Counted from the first letter of the stretch, positions 1 through 9,942 are shown. The stretch: DNA of 64,000 nt from Bacteroidota bacterium (GCA_030835135.1 JAUQWO010000046.1:62001-126000), one strand, 5' to 3'. Notes: generated from the sequence alone by a model not told the origin. Numbers and translations are program-made.

Positions 1-1
1 C

Positions 2-73
2 TATCAGAAGAGCGTCCTGGCGAGCAATGGCCCCATCCATGAGGCCATGCTCAAGGTCGTCACAGCGAAGTGA
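2..73 (+). CDS. C-terminal end of an unidentified gene (cut by window edge)
   Basis: An open frame enters from the left edge and ends in TGA after 23 residues, finishing KVVTAK. It is convergent with the CBS-domain gene that ends 10 bases further on, a normal place for a gene end. The fragment is too short to recognise a family and could be a chance frame. Confidence 0.4.
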   Translation, partial: YQKSVLASNGPIHEAMLKVVTAK

Positions 74-83
74 CCCCCGTCCA

Positions 84-530
84 TCAACCGCCCGTTTCGG
101 CGGGCGGGAGATGGAACATGTAGTTCTGCAGGAACTCGATCTTCCCCTCCGTCTCCGCCACGACCACCTGGAGCAGGTCGCGCAGTGAGAGCATGCCGAG
201 CAGGATCTCGCCATCCACCACCGGCAGGTGCCGGCACTTCGCGGTCTTCATCTTGCGCAGCGACGATTCCACGGTGTCGGCCGCCAGGGCGATCACGATA
301 TTCCTCGTCATCACCGATCCGACACTCGTCTTCACCGGATCGAGCTGCCTGCTCACGACCCTGCTGATCACATCCCGTTCTGAGAAGATCCCGACCAACA
401 GCCCTTCCTCGATCACCGCCAGCGCGCCGACATTCTCACGTGCCATGATCTCGGCAGCCGTCTGCACCGTTGCCGCCTTACCGACGGTAACGACCTTGTG
501 TCCCTTCACCAGATCCCGCACCTGCATCAT
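84..530 (-). CDS. CBS-domain pair protein
   Basis: A 148-residue stand-alone protein made of two CBS motifs. The first follows the start (VRDLVKGHKVVTVG, then GALAVIEEGLLVGIFSERDV) and the second begins near VMTRNIVIA and ends HLPVVDGEILLGMLSLRDLL. Such Bateman modules bind adenine nucleotides and act as energy or redox sensors; the ligand here is not known. The chosen start is the first of two adjacent ATGs, preceded by a GAGGAG ribosome site about nine bases upstream; a longer in-frame extension would run into the preceding phosphorylase gene and lacks family similarity. It is the last gene of the minus-strand operon, 19 bases behind the phosphorylase. Confidence 0.88.
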   Translation of the reverse strand: MMQVRDLVKGHKVVTVGKAATVQTAAEIMARENVGALAVIEEGLLVGIFSERDVISRVVSRQLDPVKTSVGSVMTRNIVIALAADTVESSLRKMKTAKCRHLPVVDGEILLGMLSLRDLLQVVVAETEGKIEFLQNYMFHLPPAETGG

Positions 531-549
531 GGATGGGTCTCCTCGTTGA

Positions 550-1889
<1,340 letters not shown>

Positions 1890-1893
<4 letters not shown>

Positions 1894-2585
1894 GATGCCT
1901 GTCGTTCGTGTGGGGTGTCATACGTCATGCGCGGCTCGCCGGTCTGCGCGATCTGCAGCACCCCGGTGATACTGTCGAGCATGTGGTCGGGCCGGAACGC
2001 CATCAACGCGTCACGCGAAAGCGATCCGTAGGTCACGGCGCAGGTCGCAATGCCCGCGGCACGGCCTGCAAGGATGTCCGCATCGGTGTCGCCGACCATC
2101 AGGGTCTCTGCCGGTGACCAGTCCAGCGACCGCAGGACCGCCAGCACGACATCGGGTGCGGGCTTGAACGGGATGTTCTCGCTTCCCTGTAACCGATCGA
2201 ACATACCGGTGATGCCGAAGTGCTCCGTCGCCCGCAGGATCCCCTGGCCCTTCTTCGTGGATGCGACCGCGAGACGGTGTCCGCGCTCGCGGAGCGTTGC
2301 CAGCGTGGCCCCGACACCGGGAAACAACGTCGTTGTCGTCAATGCGCGGGGCGGATAGTAGTCCGCGTAGTGCGCGATCGCTTCCGGGATACGGTGATGT
2401 GCCGATGGCGGCAGGACGCGCGCGAAGGTCTCATGGAGCGACTTTCCGATCAGCGGATAGAGGTCCTCCTCACGGAGTCCGTCCACTCCGATCTGCTGCA
2501 GGGACCAGAGTTGCGCGCCGGCAATGTCACGCCGGGAATCCGTCAGGGTCCCGTCAAAATCGAATATGATGTTCCGGTACGTCAT
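1890..2585 (-). CDS. HAD-family phosphatase (phosphoglycolate phosphatase/PpaX-like)
   Basis: A 231-residue HAD hydrolase with a small helical cap. Motif I is FDFDGTLTDS near residue 8, motif II is VASTKK near residue 107, and motif IV is GDTDADILAGRAAG near residue 164. The fold fits Gph/PpaX-type phosphomonoesterases acting on phosphoglycolate, sugar phosphates, pyrophosphate or nucleotides. The substrate cannot be read from sequence; its position before a nucleoside phosphorylase would suit a nucleotidase or a pentose-phosphate phosphatase. It ends in a four-base overlap with deoA and begins 12 bases after the NUDIX gene. Confidence 0.9.
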
Positions 2586-2597
2586 GCGGGAGCCCGA

Positions 2598-3134
2598 TCA
2601 CTGGAGCCGGGGCGCAGCCAGCAGCAGCCCGATGATGGTCTTGGCATCCTTGATGCGTCCGTCGTGCACCATCGCCAGCGCGTCGGCGAACGGGATCATA
2701 TGGACGTTCATGGTGAACTCGCCTTCTTCGCGCTTGTGGCCACCCGGTGCAGGCCGCAGGCCGCGCGCAAGATACACGTGCAGATCTTCATCACAGAATC
2801 CGGGCGTCGTATAGAATGAGCACAGATGGAGCGGCGCATCGGCAAGCCACCCGGTCTCTTCTTCGAGTTCACGCACCGCACAGAGGGCCGGATCCTCACC
2901 CGGGGAGAGTTTCCCGGCAGGCAATTCGAGGATATGCCGTTCGAGCGGATACCGCAGCTGATCGACCAGGATCACCCGTCCATCGTCCATCACCGGCACC
3001 ACCGCCGCACCACCGGGGTGATGCGCCACTTCACGCACCGACCGGTTGCCCGAGGGATACTGCACCTGGTCCACGAGCAGATCGATGATGCGTCCCTTGT
3101 ACAGGACCTCGCGGCTGAGTCGCGTCAGTTCCAT
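2598..3134 (-). CDS. NUDIX hydrolase, ADP-ribose pyrophosphatase type
   Basis: A 178-residue protein with a full Nudix box, GKLSPGEDPALCAVRELEEE, around residues 75-95, preceded by ELPA as in ADP-ribose pyrophosphatases (NudF type). These enzymes hydrolyse ADP-ribose and related nucleoside diphosphate sugars to AMP and a sugar phosphate, using Mg bound by the REXXEE glutamates. The N-terminal strand pattern (VLYKGRIIDLLVDQV) also suits that subfamily. It starts seven bases after pyrE in the same operon. Other NDP-sugar substrates remain possible. Confidence 0.9.
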   Translation of the reverse strand: MELTRLSREVLYKGRIIDLLVDQVQYPSGNRSVREVAHHPGGAAVVPVMDDGRVILVDQLRYPLERHILELPAGKLSPGEDPALCAVRELEEETGWLADAPLHLCSFYTTPGFCDEDLHVYLARGLRPAPGGHKREEGEFTMNVHMIPFADALAMVHDGRIKDAKTIIGLLLAAPRLQ

Positions 3135-3141
3135 AGGGCTG

Positions 3142-3726
3142 CTACTTGCTCCCCCGGCTGCCGGGTTTGACGGCGGCGGACCCCGCAGCGCACAGCGGAC
3201 ACTGGTCCGGTTGGTACGTCACCGCGGTCATCGTCAGGACCGCCGTGTGCTTGCCGGGATAGCCGGGAAACGTGACGGTGCCGCCACTCCGGTCCACGAT
3301 GCATGACACCCCGACCACCTCACCGCCTGCCTGCCGGACGAGGTCGATCACTTCATTCACCGAGCCGCCGGTCGTGACGACATCTTCACAGACAAGGACC
3401 CGTTCTCCGTGGCCGATCTCAAACCCGCGCCGGAGCTGCATGGTGCCATCCTTGCGTTCCGTGAACATCGTGCGCACACCCAATTGCCGCCCTACCTCCT
3501 GGCCGACCACGATGCCACCCAGCGCCGGCGCAACGACCGCCTGCACCGAGCGGCCGCGGGCATCGGTTGCGAGCACCGTGCACAGTGTCGCGCAATGGTC
3601 CGGATACTGCAGCACCTTCGCGCACTGAAAATACTGGTTACTATGCAGCCCGGAGGTCAATTGAAAATGGCCTTCCAGCAACGCGCCGGTCTGCTTGAAG
3701 ATGGAGAGAACATCCTGTGCATGCAT
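3142..3726 (-). CDS. pyrE: Orotate phosphoribosyltransferase
   Basis: A 194-residue type I phosphoribosyltransferase. The PRPP-binding motif VLVCEDVVTTGGSV lies near residue 110 and the N-terminal LTSGLHSNQYFQC near residue 22 is typical of OPRT substrate binding. The enzyme joins orotate to PRPP to give OMP in de novo pyrimidine synthesis. The C-terminus carries a CPLC pair followed by KPGSRG, a tail found in the short OPRT subfamily of thermophiles and some FCB bacteria rather than in the E. coli type. No pyrF or other pyr gene lies beside it here. It is 30 bases downstream of a barrel-protein gene in the operon. Confidence 0.94.
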   Translation of the reverse strand: MHAQDVLSIFKQTGALLEGHFQLTSGLHSNQYFQCAKVLQYPDHCATLCTVLATDARGRSVQAVVAPALGGIVVGQEVGRQLGVRTMFTERKDGTMQLRRGFEIGHGERVLVCEDVVTTGGSVNEVIDLVRQAGGEVVGVSCIVDRSGGTVTFPGYPGKHTAVLTMTAVTYQPDQCPLCAAGSAAVKPGSRGSK

Positions 3727-3756
3727 ATCGTCACATCCGGAAATGTCAGGGAACGA

Positions 3757-4422
3757 TCAGAGGGTGAATTTGAATCCGGCCCGCCCGCCGATGAAGAGAC
3801 TGAGATTGGGCTCGTTGTGAAGATAGGTCAGGTGTGCCTCGGCCTGCACGGCGACCCTGCGTGAGAGATAATGATCGATACCCACGGTTCCCGACGCCGT
3901 CAACCGGAGCGAACCGGGAACGTCGTAATACGTCACGCGCACGGCGTTCACGAACCCCTTATATTCAGCACCGGTGATGCGCGTGAATCCAACCTCCAGG
4001 CCGGCAAAGGGGGAGGTCTTGCTGGTGGGCTGGAAGTAGCGTCGCAAGGACAGAAAGACGTTGATGGTGACGAGGTCCTTGACCTGCACCGGGACGCCCG
4101 GATTCCACACCTGGAAATTGCCGGCCTTGAAACTGAAGAGCGTGGCCTCTGCGCCAAAGCCGATCTTCATATGATCGGAGGCGCGGAAGTGCATCGAGAA
4201 CCCTGCGGACGGACCCCGCATCCAGTAGCGCTTGAAGGCACGATGGTTGAATGGATGACCCATACCACCCCAGATCTCCAGCGTGCGCTCGCGCGGCATG
4301 TAGATCTGCCGGAGTTGCGCGCGCGCTGCGGACTGTTGTGTCGTCTGGGCGTGTACGCTCGCCGGGGGAGCGGTCACCACTATGGCACTCACCAGGAGGG
4401 CAGCCAGGATCGTCCTTACCAT
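3757..4422 (-). CDS. Putative outer-membrane beta-barrel protein
   Basis: A 221-residue protein with a hydrophobic signal peptide (ILAALLVSAIVVTAPPASVHA) and then alternating aromatic/hydrophobic strands (GFSMHFRASDHMKIGFGAE, PFAGLEVGFTRI), ending with the aromatic-containing GFKFTL. That pattern, with a terminal strand finishing in a hydrophobic residue, is typical of small outer-membrane barrels. The ATG is preceded by GGGAGAAG at good spacing and overlaps the end of the DinB-fold gene by seven bases. No family was recognised and no function is proposed. Its place in a nucleotide-metabolism operon is probably due to gene packing. Confidence 0.75.
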   Translation of the reverse strand: MVRTILAALLVSAIVVTAPPASVHAQTTQQSAARAQLRQIYMPRERTLEIWGGMGHPFNHRAFKRYWMRGPSAGFSMHFRASDHMKIGFGAEATLFSFKAGNFQVWNPGVPVQVKDLVTINVFLSLRRYFQPTSKTSPFAGLEVGFTRITGAEYKGFVNAVRVTYYDVPGSLRLTASGTVGIDHYLSRRVAVQAEAHLTYLHNEPNLSLFIGGRAGFKFTL

Positions 4423-4886
4423 TGATGCTTCTCCCGGAGCGAGCGGATGTGGCCACAGTGCTTGACGCCGTGCCCGGCATAGGTCGCCAGCATCGACATC
4501 AGCGTCACTTCTCCACGCTCCGGATGCAACGCACCGCGGGTCCACGCACTCTCCGGAAGCAGCTCCAGAAACGTCGCCCACCGCGCATGCAGTCCCATGA
4601 GAATGACCAGCGACGGTTCGATCGGTCCGGCGGCATCAGGCAAGGCGGCCCAGACATCCTGGTTGTAGGGCTGGATCGTGGGATGATCCTCGGTCACGAT
4701 CTTCCGCATCCGGATGTACGCCTGCATATGGGAATCCGCCATATGGTGCACAACCTGGCGCGCCGTCCATCCACCATCCCGGTACGGCGTATCCAGCTGC
4801 GCATCGCTCAGTCCCGCCACCACCTCCCGCAATGCGGACGGGAGTGCCTTCAACGCTTCGATCTGCTGCTTTTGAGTCTCAGTCAT
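4416..4886 (-). CDS. DinB/YfiT-like four-helix putative metal hydrolase
   Basis: This 156-residue protein matches the DinB superfamily layout. GWTARQVVHHMADSHMQAY holds the first metal-binding histidines near residue 45, and YAGHGVKHCGHI near the C-terminus supplies the others. Members bind Ni or Zn; the YfiT/BstA branch includes thiol transferases and putative hydrolases, but most are uncharacterised. The start at MTETQ is chosen because GGAGGCGAAAAGGG lies just upstream; an ATG nine codons earlier sits inside an AT-rich inverted repeat and is less likely. It overlaps the barrel gene downstream. Confidence 0.82.
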   Translation of the reverse strand: MTETQKQQIEALKALPSALREVVAGLSDAQLDTPYRDGGWTARQVVHHMADSHMQAYIRMRKIVTEDHPTIQPYNQDVWAALPDAAGPIEPSLVILMGLHARWATFLELLPESAWTRGALHPERGEVTLMSMLATYAGHGVKHCGHIRSLREKHQW

Positions 4887-4911
4887 ACCCTTTTCGCCTC
4901 CATTGTCCTTC

Positions 4912-4950
4912 AATTAGGAATGAAGAATTCTTAGTTCTTCATTCTTAATT
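4912..4950 (-). repeat. AT-rich inverted repeat between the radical SAM and DinB-fold genes
   Basis: Two 16-base arms (4912-4927 and 4935-4950) pair at every position but one around a seven-base loop. The element is very AT-rich in otherwise GC-rich DNA. It covers the stop codon of the radical SAM gene and the leader of the DinB-fold gene, and supplies the last residues (ELRMKN) of the former. It could be an mRNA hairpin or a small dispersed repeat; a second copy was not found in this window. Confidence 0.75.
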
Positions 4951-5992
4951 CATTGTTCCGGAACGGATCGACCCGATCCTCAAATGCCGGCCGGTAGTTT
5001 TCCGGTGCATCCTGTTCCTGGACCCAGCCGTTGTGCAATCCCAGTTCATCGAGCACGGCAAGGACCCGTTCGTATTCGCTCGCCCGGATCTTCCGGTCCA
5101 GGAGCGGCATCGTGGCCGCCCGGTGCACCGGGTAGTACTGCGCCATCACACTCACCGTCACATCCCGTCCAAGCGCATCGCGGATCCAGGTGAGCGACGC
5201 GCGGCTCCCGGCCAGATCGTTCGGAAGGACCAGATGACGGATGATGAGCCCGCGCTGCACGAGCCCCGCCGCATCGGTCACCAGTGCCGACCCCACCTGC
5301 CGATGCATCTCAGCGATGGCTGCCCGGGCGTGGCCGGGATAGTCGTCGATCTTCGAGTACTGCAGCGCCAGATCGCTCTCCGCATACTTCAGGTCCGGCA
5401 GATAGATGTCCACGATCCCCTCCAGAAGGCGGAGGACGTCGGGTGCGTCATAGGCATTGGTATTATAAATGAGGGGAAGCCGGAGCCCCCGATCGACGGC
5501 GATGGCGAGCGCACGCACGATGGCCGGGACCACGTGGCTGGGAGAAACGAGCCCGATGGCATGCGCCCCCTGCTCCTGCAACGCAACCATGATCGCCGCC
5601 AGATCCTCGAACGACGTCTCGCGGACGCGCTCCTCGCGGTGGTTCTGACTGATGGCGTGGTTCTGACAGTACACACACCGGAGGTTGCAGTTCCCGAAGA
5701 AGATATTCCCGACACCCCGTTCACCACCCAGTGCCGGTTCCTCGCCGAAATGCAGGGTCCACGACGAGACCACCGGAAGATACCCGGTGTAGCATCGCGC
5801 CTGCTCATTGGCGATGCGGTCGACCCCGCACACAAGCGGGCACACGGTGCACCGGCGGAGCATCCCCTCGAGGAGGTCCGCCCGCCGATGGAGTTCACCG
5901 GTCCGGTGCAGGGCGATATATGAAGGAACGAAGTCCACAGAGAGTACGACAATATAGTGAAGTTCAGACGAGTGGTGCAACCCCGGACCCAT
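4931..5992 (-). CDS. Radical SAM protein, PflX-like (COG1313 type)
   Basis: A 353-residue protein with the radical SAM cluster motif CNLRCVYC near residue 103, preceded by the cysteine-rich CTVCPLVCGVDR that marks the PflX-like group related to pyruvate-formate-lyase activating enzymes. Family knowledge predicts a [4Fe-4S] cluster that cleaves S-adenosylmethionine; the target is not known and no glycyl-radical enzyme gene is nearby. The ATG used overlaps the end of murI by 29 bases; a GTG at 5938 just before FVPSYIALHR would also leave the whole family domain. The last residues come from an AT-rich inverted repeat and look like a late addition. Confidence 0.86.
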   Translation of the reverse strand: MGPGLHHSSELHYIVVLSVDFVPSYIALHRTGELHRRADLLEGMLRRCTVCPLVCGVDRIANEQARCYTGYLPVVSSWTLHFGEEPALGGERGVGNIFFGNCNLRCVYCQNHAISQNHREERVRETSFEDLAAIMVALQEQGAHAIGLVSPSHVVPAIVRALAIAVDRGLRLPLIYNTNAYDAPDVLRLLEGIVDIYLPDLKYAESDLALQYSKIDDYPGHARAAIAEMHRQVGSALVTDAAGLVQRGLIIRHLVLPNDLAGSRASLTWIRDALGRDVTVSVMAQYYPVHRAATMPLLDRKIRASEYERVLAVLDELGLHNGWVQEQDAPENYRPAFEDRVDPFRNNELRMKN

Positions 5993-6806
5993 CGACCGTC
6001 GCGCGACGGACGCGCCCCATGCTCTGACCGAGGAAGAGTTCCCCTATCCCTGCGAATTTCGCCGGAATATCGCTCACATAGAACTGGAGGTGCGGCCGTT
6101 CGGTGCTCGTATTCCTCAGTCCGTTCTCATCGAGCTGTCGCTCCACGTCCGCCGCTGCCGCTTCGCCGGAATCGATGAGCGTGACGCCCGCCCCTACGGC
6201 ACCGGCGATCGCGGACGCAAGAAGCGGGTAATGCGTGCACCCGAGGATCAACGTGTCGATCTTCTCGAGGGTCAACGGGAAGAGGTACTCCCTGGCGATC
6301 AGCCGCGTCGCCTGATGGTCCATCCACCCCTCCTCCGCCAGCGGTACGAAGAGCGGACAAGCGGCGGAGACCGTTTGCACATCCGGGGCCACGGACCGGA
6401 TCGCGTGCACGTATGCCCCGCTGTTCACCGTCGCCTGGGTCCCGATGATGCCAATGCGCCGGCGGACGGACACCCGTGCCGCGGCAGCCGCACCGGGCAG
6501 GATCACGCCCACGACCGGGACGCGTGCGTGTTTCTGGACCACATCCAGCGCGACCGCGGAGACGGTGTTGCACGCGATCACGACCATCTTCACGCGATGA
6601 CTCATGAGGAACGCAACGTCCTGCGCCGTGTATTCACGCACGACCTGCGGCGACTTCGGTCCGTAGGGAACGCGCGCCGTGTCCCCGAAATACACGATAT
6701 TCTCATGGGGCAGTCGTGCCGAAAGCGCCCGTACGACCGTGAGGCCGCCGATGCCGCTATCGAACACGCCGATGGGTTGTGCCTGCCGGGCCTGTGTGGC
6801 TGTCAT
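5964..6806 (-). CDS. murI: Glutamate racemase
   Basis: A 280-residue protein that begins IGVFDSGIGGLTVVRAL and carries both catalytic cysteine contexts, ACNTVSA near residue 79 and LGCTHYP near residue 190. It interconverts L- and D-glutamate in the cytosol to supply D-glutamate for peptidoglycan. Length and motifs are complete. The ATG overlaps the glnD stop by four bases, so the two are probably translationally coupled. The end overlaps the beginning of the radical SAM gene. Confidence 0.96.
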   Translation of the reverse strand: MTATQARQAQPIGVFDSGIGGLTVVRALSARLPHENIVYFGDTARVPYGPKSPQVVREYTAQDVAFLMSHRVKMVVIACNTVSAVALDVVQKHARVPVVGVILPGAAAAARVSVRRRIGIIGTQATVNSGAYVHAIRSVAPDVQTVSAACPLFVPLAEEGWMDHQATRLIAREYLFPLTLEKIDTLILGCTHYPLLASAIAGAVGAGVTLIDSGEAAAADVERQLDENGLRNTSTERPHLQFYVSDIPAKFAGIGELFLGQSMGRVRRATVDGSGVAPLV

Positions 6807-9448
6807 GCTGGTCCAAGTTCGGTGGTACTCTGAAGTGTCGCCAGGATCCGGCGCCGGATATCCTCCCGCCGTGTATCATCGCCCACCGGCGAGCCGGATC
6901 GCTCGAGCACGTAGAACGAATCCACGATGCCATCCACACGCGTGGCGATCTTCGCGAACACGATATTCAGGCCGAGTCGCGAGATCGCCTCCGTGATGCG
7001 GTAGAGGAAGCCGACGGAATCCGGTGCGTACACATCGATGATGGTATACCCCGGCGTCGCCTCGAATTCCACGTCCGTGCGGATGTTCGGATTCGCTCCG
7101 GCGCGCGCCCGGCGCTTCCACTTCCGGTGATGCTCACGGAAGAGCCCCTCCACATTGGTGCGCCCGGCCATCAGGTCCTCCATCTCGCGCGCGATCCGGT
7201 CACACGCCGGCTGGTCCAGCTGCTGGTGCGTCACCGCACCACTCACCCGGAACCGGTCAATGATCAGGCCGTCCGACCGCGTGAAGATGTTCGCGTCAAA
7301 GATATTGGCATCGTGCGCCGTCAGGACCGCGCAGAAACGCGACAGGGCAAAGGGCGCATCCCGTGCGACGACGGTGACATCGGTGAAGGAGCCGCGGTGG
7401 ACGAACAGGGTGCTCACGTCTTTCTGTTGTCTGCCCAGCTCGATGTGCCGCACGATCTCCTCCGGCGTGAACACCGCCTGATACGCATCGGTGTTCATCC
7501 CGCGCAAATGACTGGCCACTTCATCCGCCGGCAGGGAATCCGCCAGCGATGCCGCGAGCGCCGTCTCCGCTTCCTGACGTTGGCTGGCGTGATAGTCATC
7601 GATCTCGGATCCGCGCAGGTTCCGCTGCAGCACATCAGCGACGCGGCGGTACAGATCGTACAACATCGCCGCCTTCCATTCCGTCCAGACCGACGTGTTG
7701 ACCGCCGAGAGGTCGGCGTAGGTCAGCACATAGAGGTAATCCAGCAATGCGGGCGAGGTGAACCGCGCCGCGAACTCGCGGATCGTGGCCGGATCGTGCA
7801 CGTTGCGCCGGAACGCCGTCTGCTCCATCGCCAGGTGGTGGCGCACCAGGAACCCGACCTGGGGTGCGAGGTCTGACAGGCCCAGATCGGTGAGCACGCG
7901 TTCCGCCACCGCCACGCCGGTGATCTCATGGTCCGCCACCCCGAGCGGCTTCGCGATATCGTGCAGCAACGTCGCCAGAATGATCACTTCACGGTCCGGC
8001 AGCTCACAGAATACCTCACCGAGCGGACTGTTCATCGTCGCGAGCCGCTCCGCGTTCGCGATGGCGATGAGCGTATGCTCATCAGCCGTGAAATAGTGAT
8101 AGACATTGTGCTGAAAGAACGAGACGAGCTCTCCGAACGCGGGGATGTACCAGCCCAGGACGCCGAGGTCGTTCGCCACACGCAGGACCTCGCCCGCACG
8201 GCCCGAGCGGAGGATGCGACGGAACGCAGCGGCGACCGCCGGCGATCGTCGATCATCGTCGCGCAGTCTCGCCAGTCCCCGCTCGATCGCTGCCTGGACG
8301 CGGAAGTCCAGGGCAAGTCCCGCTTCCGCCGCGAGCGCAAAGCACTCGAACATGGCGGCCGCATCCTCCAGGATCCGCACGCCGGGCGCAAGGAAGATCG
8401 TGTTCTCGGAGATCCTGATCACGGGTGAGCCGTTCGCGGGAGTCTTCATGGACCGCGCGGCCGGCTCGATGATATCGCGGAACCGTTCACTCAACCGCCG
8501 GTGCAGCCGGTGCACCAGGCGCGCGTGACGGTAATAGCTTGCCATGAACACCTCCACCGACCGGAGTTCCGCCTGGGCACCGAAGCCGAGGGCCGTGGCC
8601 ACGTCACGCTGGAGTGCATACTCCAACGTATCGTTCTCCACTTCGCGCTGGAAGTGCATCTCATGCCGTGTCCGGAAGAGGAAACCGAGCGCCTCGCGGA
8701 TCTCTGCAACCTCATCTGCATCCAGGTCACCCTTCTGCTGCAGGATGTCCAGAAAGGTCGCCGTGGCAGGACGTCCATCCTCGAGCGGGAACAGGTATGC
8801 CGGGTCCACACCACGGTGGAGCCAGAAGACCATGTGCACGTCGCGCAGGCCACCGGCGCTCTTCTTGATGTTCGGTTCGAGCAGTTTGACGGACGACCCG
8901 AACCGTTCATGCCGTGCCTGCATGTCACCGAACACCCCGTGCAGATACCACGTGTCCGGCGTCCCCTGCACCTTTCCGCGCACGGCCTCACCGAGACGGC
9001 GCGCCAGGGCCTCGTTCCCCGAGAGAAATCTGGACTCCAGGACGGTGGTCCAGGCGTCGTGCGAGTGCCCGTGCAGGGCGAGCGCGTCCTTCTGGGTCCG
9101 CACACTGTGACCGACATCCAGACCGGCGTCCCAGAGCATGTGCAGCAGGCGTTTCACCTCCCCATTGATCTTCTCCATGTCCCCAGTGCTGTCGATGAGG
9201 ACCATGATGTCGACGTCGGAATGCGGGCACAGCTCATTCCTCCCGTAGCCTCCGATCGCCATGAGGGCGCACCGGGAGTGGAGGGCGGGGTCGACGCTGA
9301 GTTCGAAGGCGCGGCGCAGCACATCATCCATGGCACGCGTGAGCGCCTGACACGTCGCCCAGCCGTCAGCACCGGCCCGGTGGGCCTGACGGACCTCGTC
9401 GCGGCGTGTCTGGAGCATGGAGCGGAGGGAATCGATCTCTGGGAGCAT
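6803..9448 (-). CDS. glnD: [Protein-PII] uridylyltransferase / uridylyl-removing enzyme
   Basis: The 881-residue protein has the GlnD domain order. A nucleotidyltransferase domain shows AIGGYGRNELCPHSDVDIMV near residue 67; an HD domain shows LATLLHDIAKPLG near residue 490; two ACT domains fill the C-terminal part (FTDVTVVARDAPFALSRFCA, then GYTIIDVYAPDSVGFLYRI). GlnD senses glutamine and adds or removes UMP on PII proteins. No glnB, glnA or amt gene lies in this window. It is the first gene of the long minus-strand operon, placing nitrogen sensing at the head of cell-wall and nucleotide genes. Confidence 0.95.
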   Translation of the reverse strand: MLPEIDSLRSMLQTRRDEVRQAHRAGADGWATCQALTRAMDDVLRRAFELSVDPALHSRCALMAIGGYGRNELCPHSDVDIMVLIDSTGDMEKINGEVKRLLHMLWDAGLDVGHSVRTQKDALALHGHSHDAWTTVLESRFLSGNEALARRLGEAVRGKVQGTPDTWYLHGVFGDMQARHERFGSSVKLLEPNIKKSAGGLRDVHMVFWLHRGVDPAYLFPLEDGRPATATFLDILQQKGDLDADEVAEIREALGFLFRTRHEMHFQREVENDTLEYALQRDVATALGFGAQAELRSVEVFMASYYRHARLVHRLHRRLSERFRDIIEPAARSMKTPANGSPVIRISENTIFLAPGVRILEDAAAMFECFALAAEAGLALDFRVQAAIERGLARLRDDDRRSPAVAAAFRRILRSGRAGEVLRVANDLGVLGWYIPAFGELVSFFQHNVYHYFTADEHTLIAIANAERLATMNSPLGEVFCELPDREVIILATLLHDIAKPLGVADHEITGVAVAERVLTDLGLSDLAPQVGFLVRHHLAMEQTAFRRNVHDPATIREFAARFTSPALLDYLYVLTYADLSAVNTSVWTEWKAAMLYDLYRRVADVLQRNLRGSEIDDYHASQRQEAETALAASLADSLPADEVASHLRGMNTDAYQAVFTPEEIVRHIELGRQQKDVSTLFVHRGSFTDVTVVARDAPFALSRFCAVLTAHDANIFDANIFTRSDGLIIDRFRVSGAVTHQQLDQPACDRIAREMEDLMAGRTNVEGLFREHHRKWKRRARAGANPNIRTDVEFEATPGYTIIDVYAPDSVGFLYRITEAISRLGLNIVFAKIATRVDGIVDSFYVLERSGSPVGDDTRREDIRRRILATLQSTTELGPA

Positions 9449-9453
9449 GGGAA

Positions 9454-9482
9454 AAGATACCGATTGACGGGGGGAGATTCAA
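9454..9482 (-). promoter_or_regulatory. Possible sigma70-like promoter of the glnD operon
   Basis: On the minus strand TTGAAT and TATCTT are separated by exactly 17 bases. The -10 element ends six bases before the glnD ATG, so the transcript would be nearly leaderless. The -10 resembles that of the ECF sigma gene, but a promoter further upstream is also possible. Confidence 0.35.
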
Positions 9483-9492
9483 CAAGGAAGAG

Positions 9493-9521
9493 TTGCGAAT
9501 CGGGCAGGGATTCCGTACACT
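9493..9521 (+). promoter_or_regulatory. Sigma70-like promoter of the small membrane-protein gene
   Basis: TTGCGA and TACACT are spaced by 17 bases and lie about 40 bases upstream of the ATG at 9563. It is the best promoter-like pair in the 114-base divergent gap. Confidence 0.45.
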
Positions 9522-9562
9522 CTGAAACATTCCCCCCTTCCCATTACCACAACGAGGCCGCC

Positions 9563-9826
9563 ATGAACGAACAATTTCCCGGGATGCAGCCAGGCTCGGA
9601 ACCTCTGAGCGTCAAGGACTGGTTTGTCACGTTGTTCATCACGTACATTCCTCTCGTCGGACTCATCATGTTGCTGGTCTGGGCATTCGACAGCAGCACG
9701 AACCTCAACAAGAAGAACTTCGCCAAGGCCTCGCTGATCTGGATGCTCATCGGCATCGCCCTGGCGATCGTGTTCATGGTCGCGTTCGCAGGGCTGATCA
9801 TGAGTCTGGGAGAGTCGTACAACTAA
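9563..9826 (+). CDS. Small two-span membrane protein
   Basis: An 87-residue protein with two hydrophobic segments, DWFVTLFITYIPLVGLIMLL and a second covering IWMLIGIALAIVFMVAFAGL, separated by a polar loop rich in Asn and Lys. The soluble N-terminus contains PLSVKDWFVT. It resembles the many short membrane proteins seen in Bacteroidota-like genomes, with no assigned function. The ATG fits the hydrophobicity pattern; the ribosome site (AACGAGG) is modest. It is monocistronic, with a promoter-like pair upstream and a long inverted repeat downstream. Confidence 0.8.
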   Translation: MNEQFPGMQPGSEPLSVKDWFVTLFITYIPLVGLIMLLVWAFDSSTNLNKKNFAKASLIWMLIGIALAIVFMVAFAGLIMSLGESYN

Positions 9827-9853
9827 GCCCTACCCCACAGGAAGAAGGGAGAG

Positions 9854-9915
9854 AGAAGAGAGAAGAATTCCCGTGCGGTGCACCGGTCACTTCTCAGCTC
9901 ATTCTTCTCTCTTCT
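9854..9915. terminator. Purine/pyrimidine inverted repeat between convergent genes
   Basis: A 15-base purine-rich arm (9854-9868) pairs perfectly with a pyrimidine-rich arm (9901-9915) across a 32-base loop. It lies between the ends of the convergent membrane-protein and protease genes and probably works as a bidirectional terminator. No clean T-run follows. Confidence 0.5.
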
Positions 9916-9942
9916 TTCATCTTTCTTCTCGCTCATTCTCTT

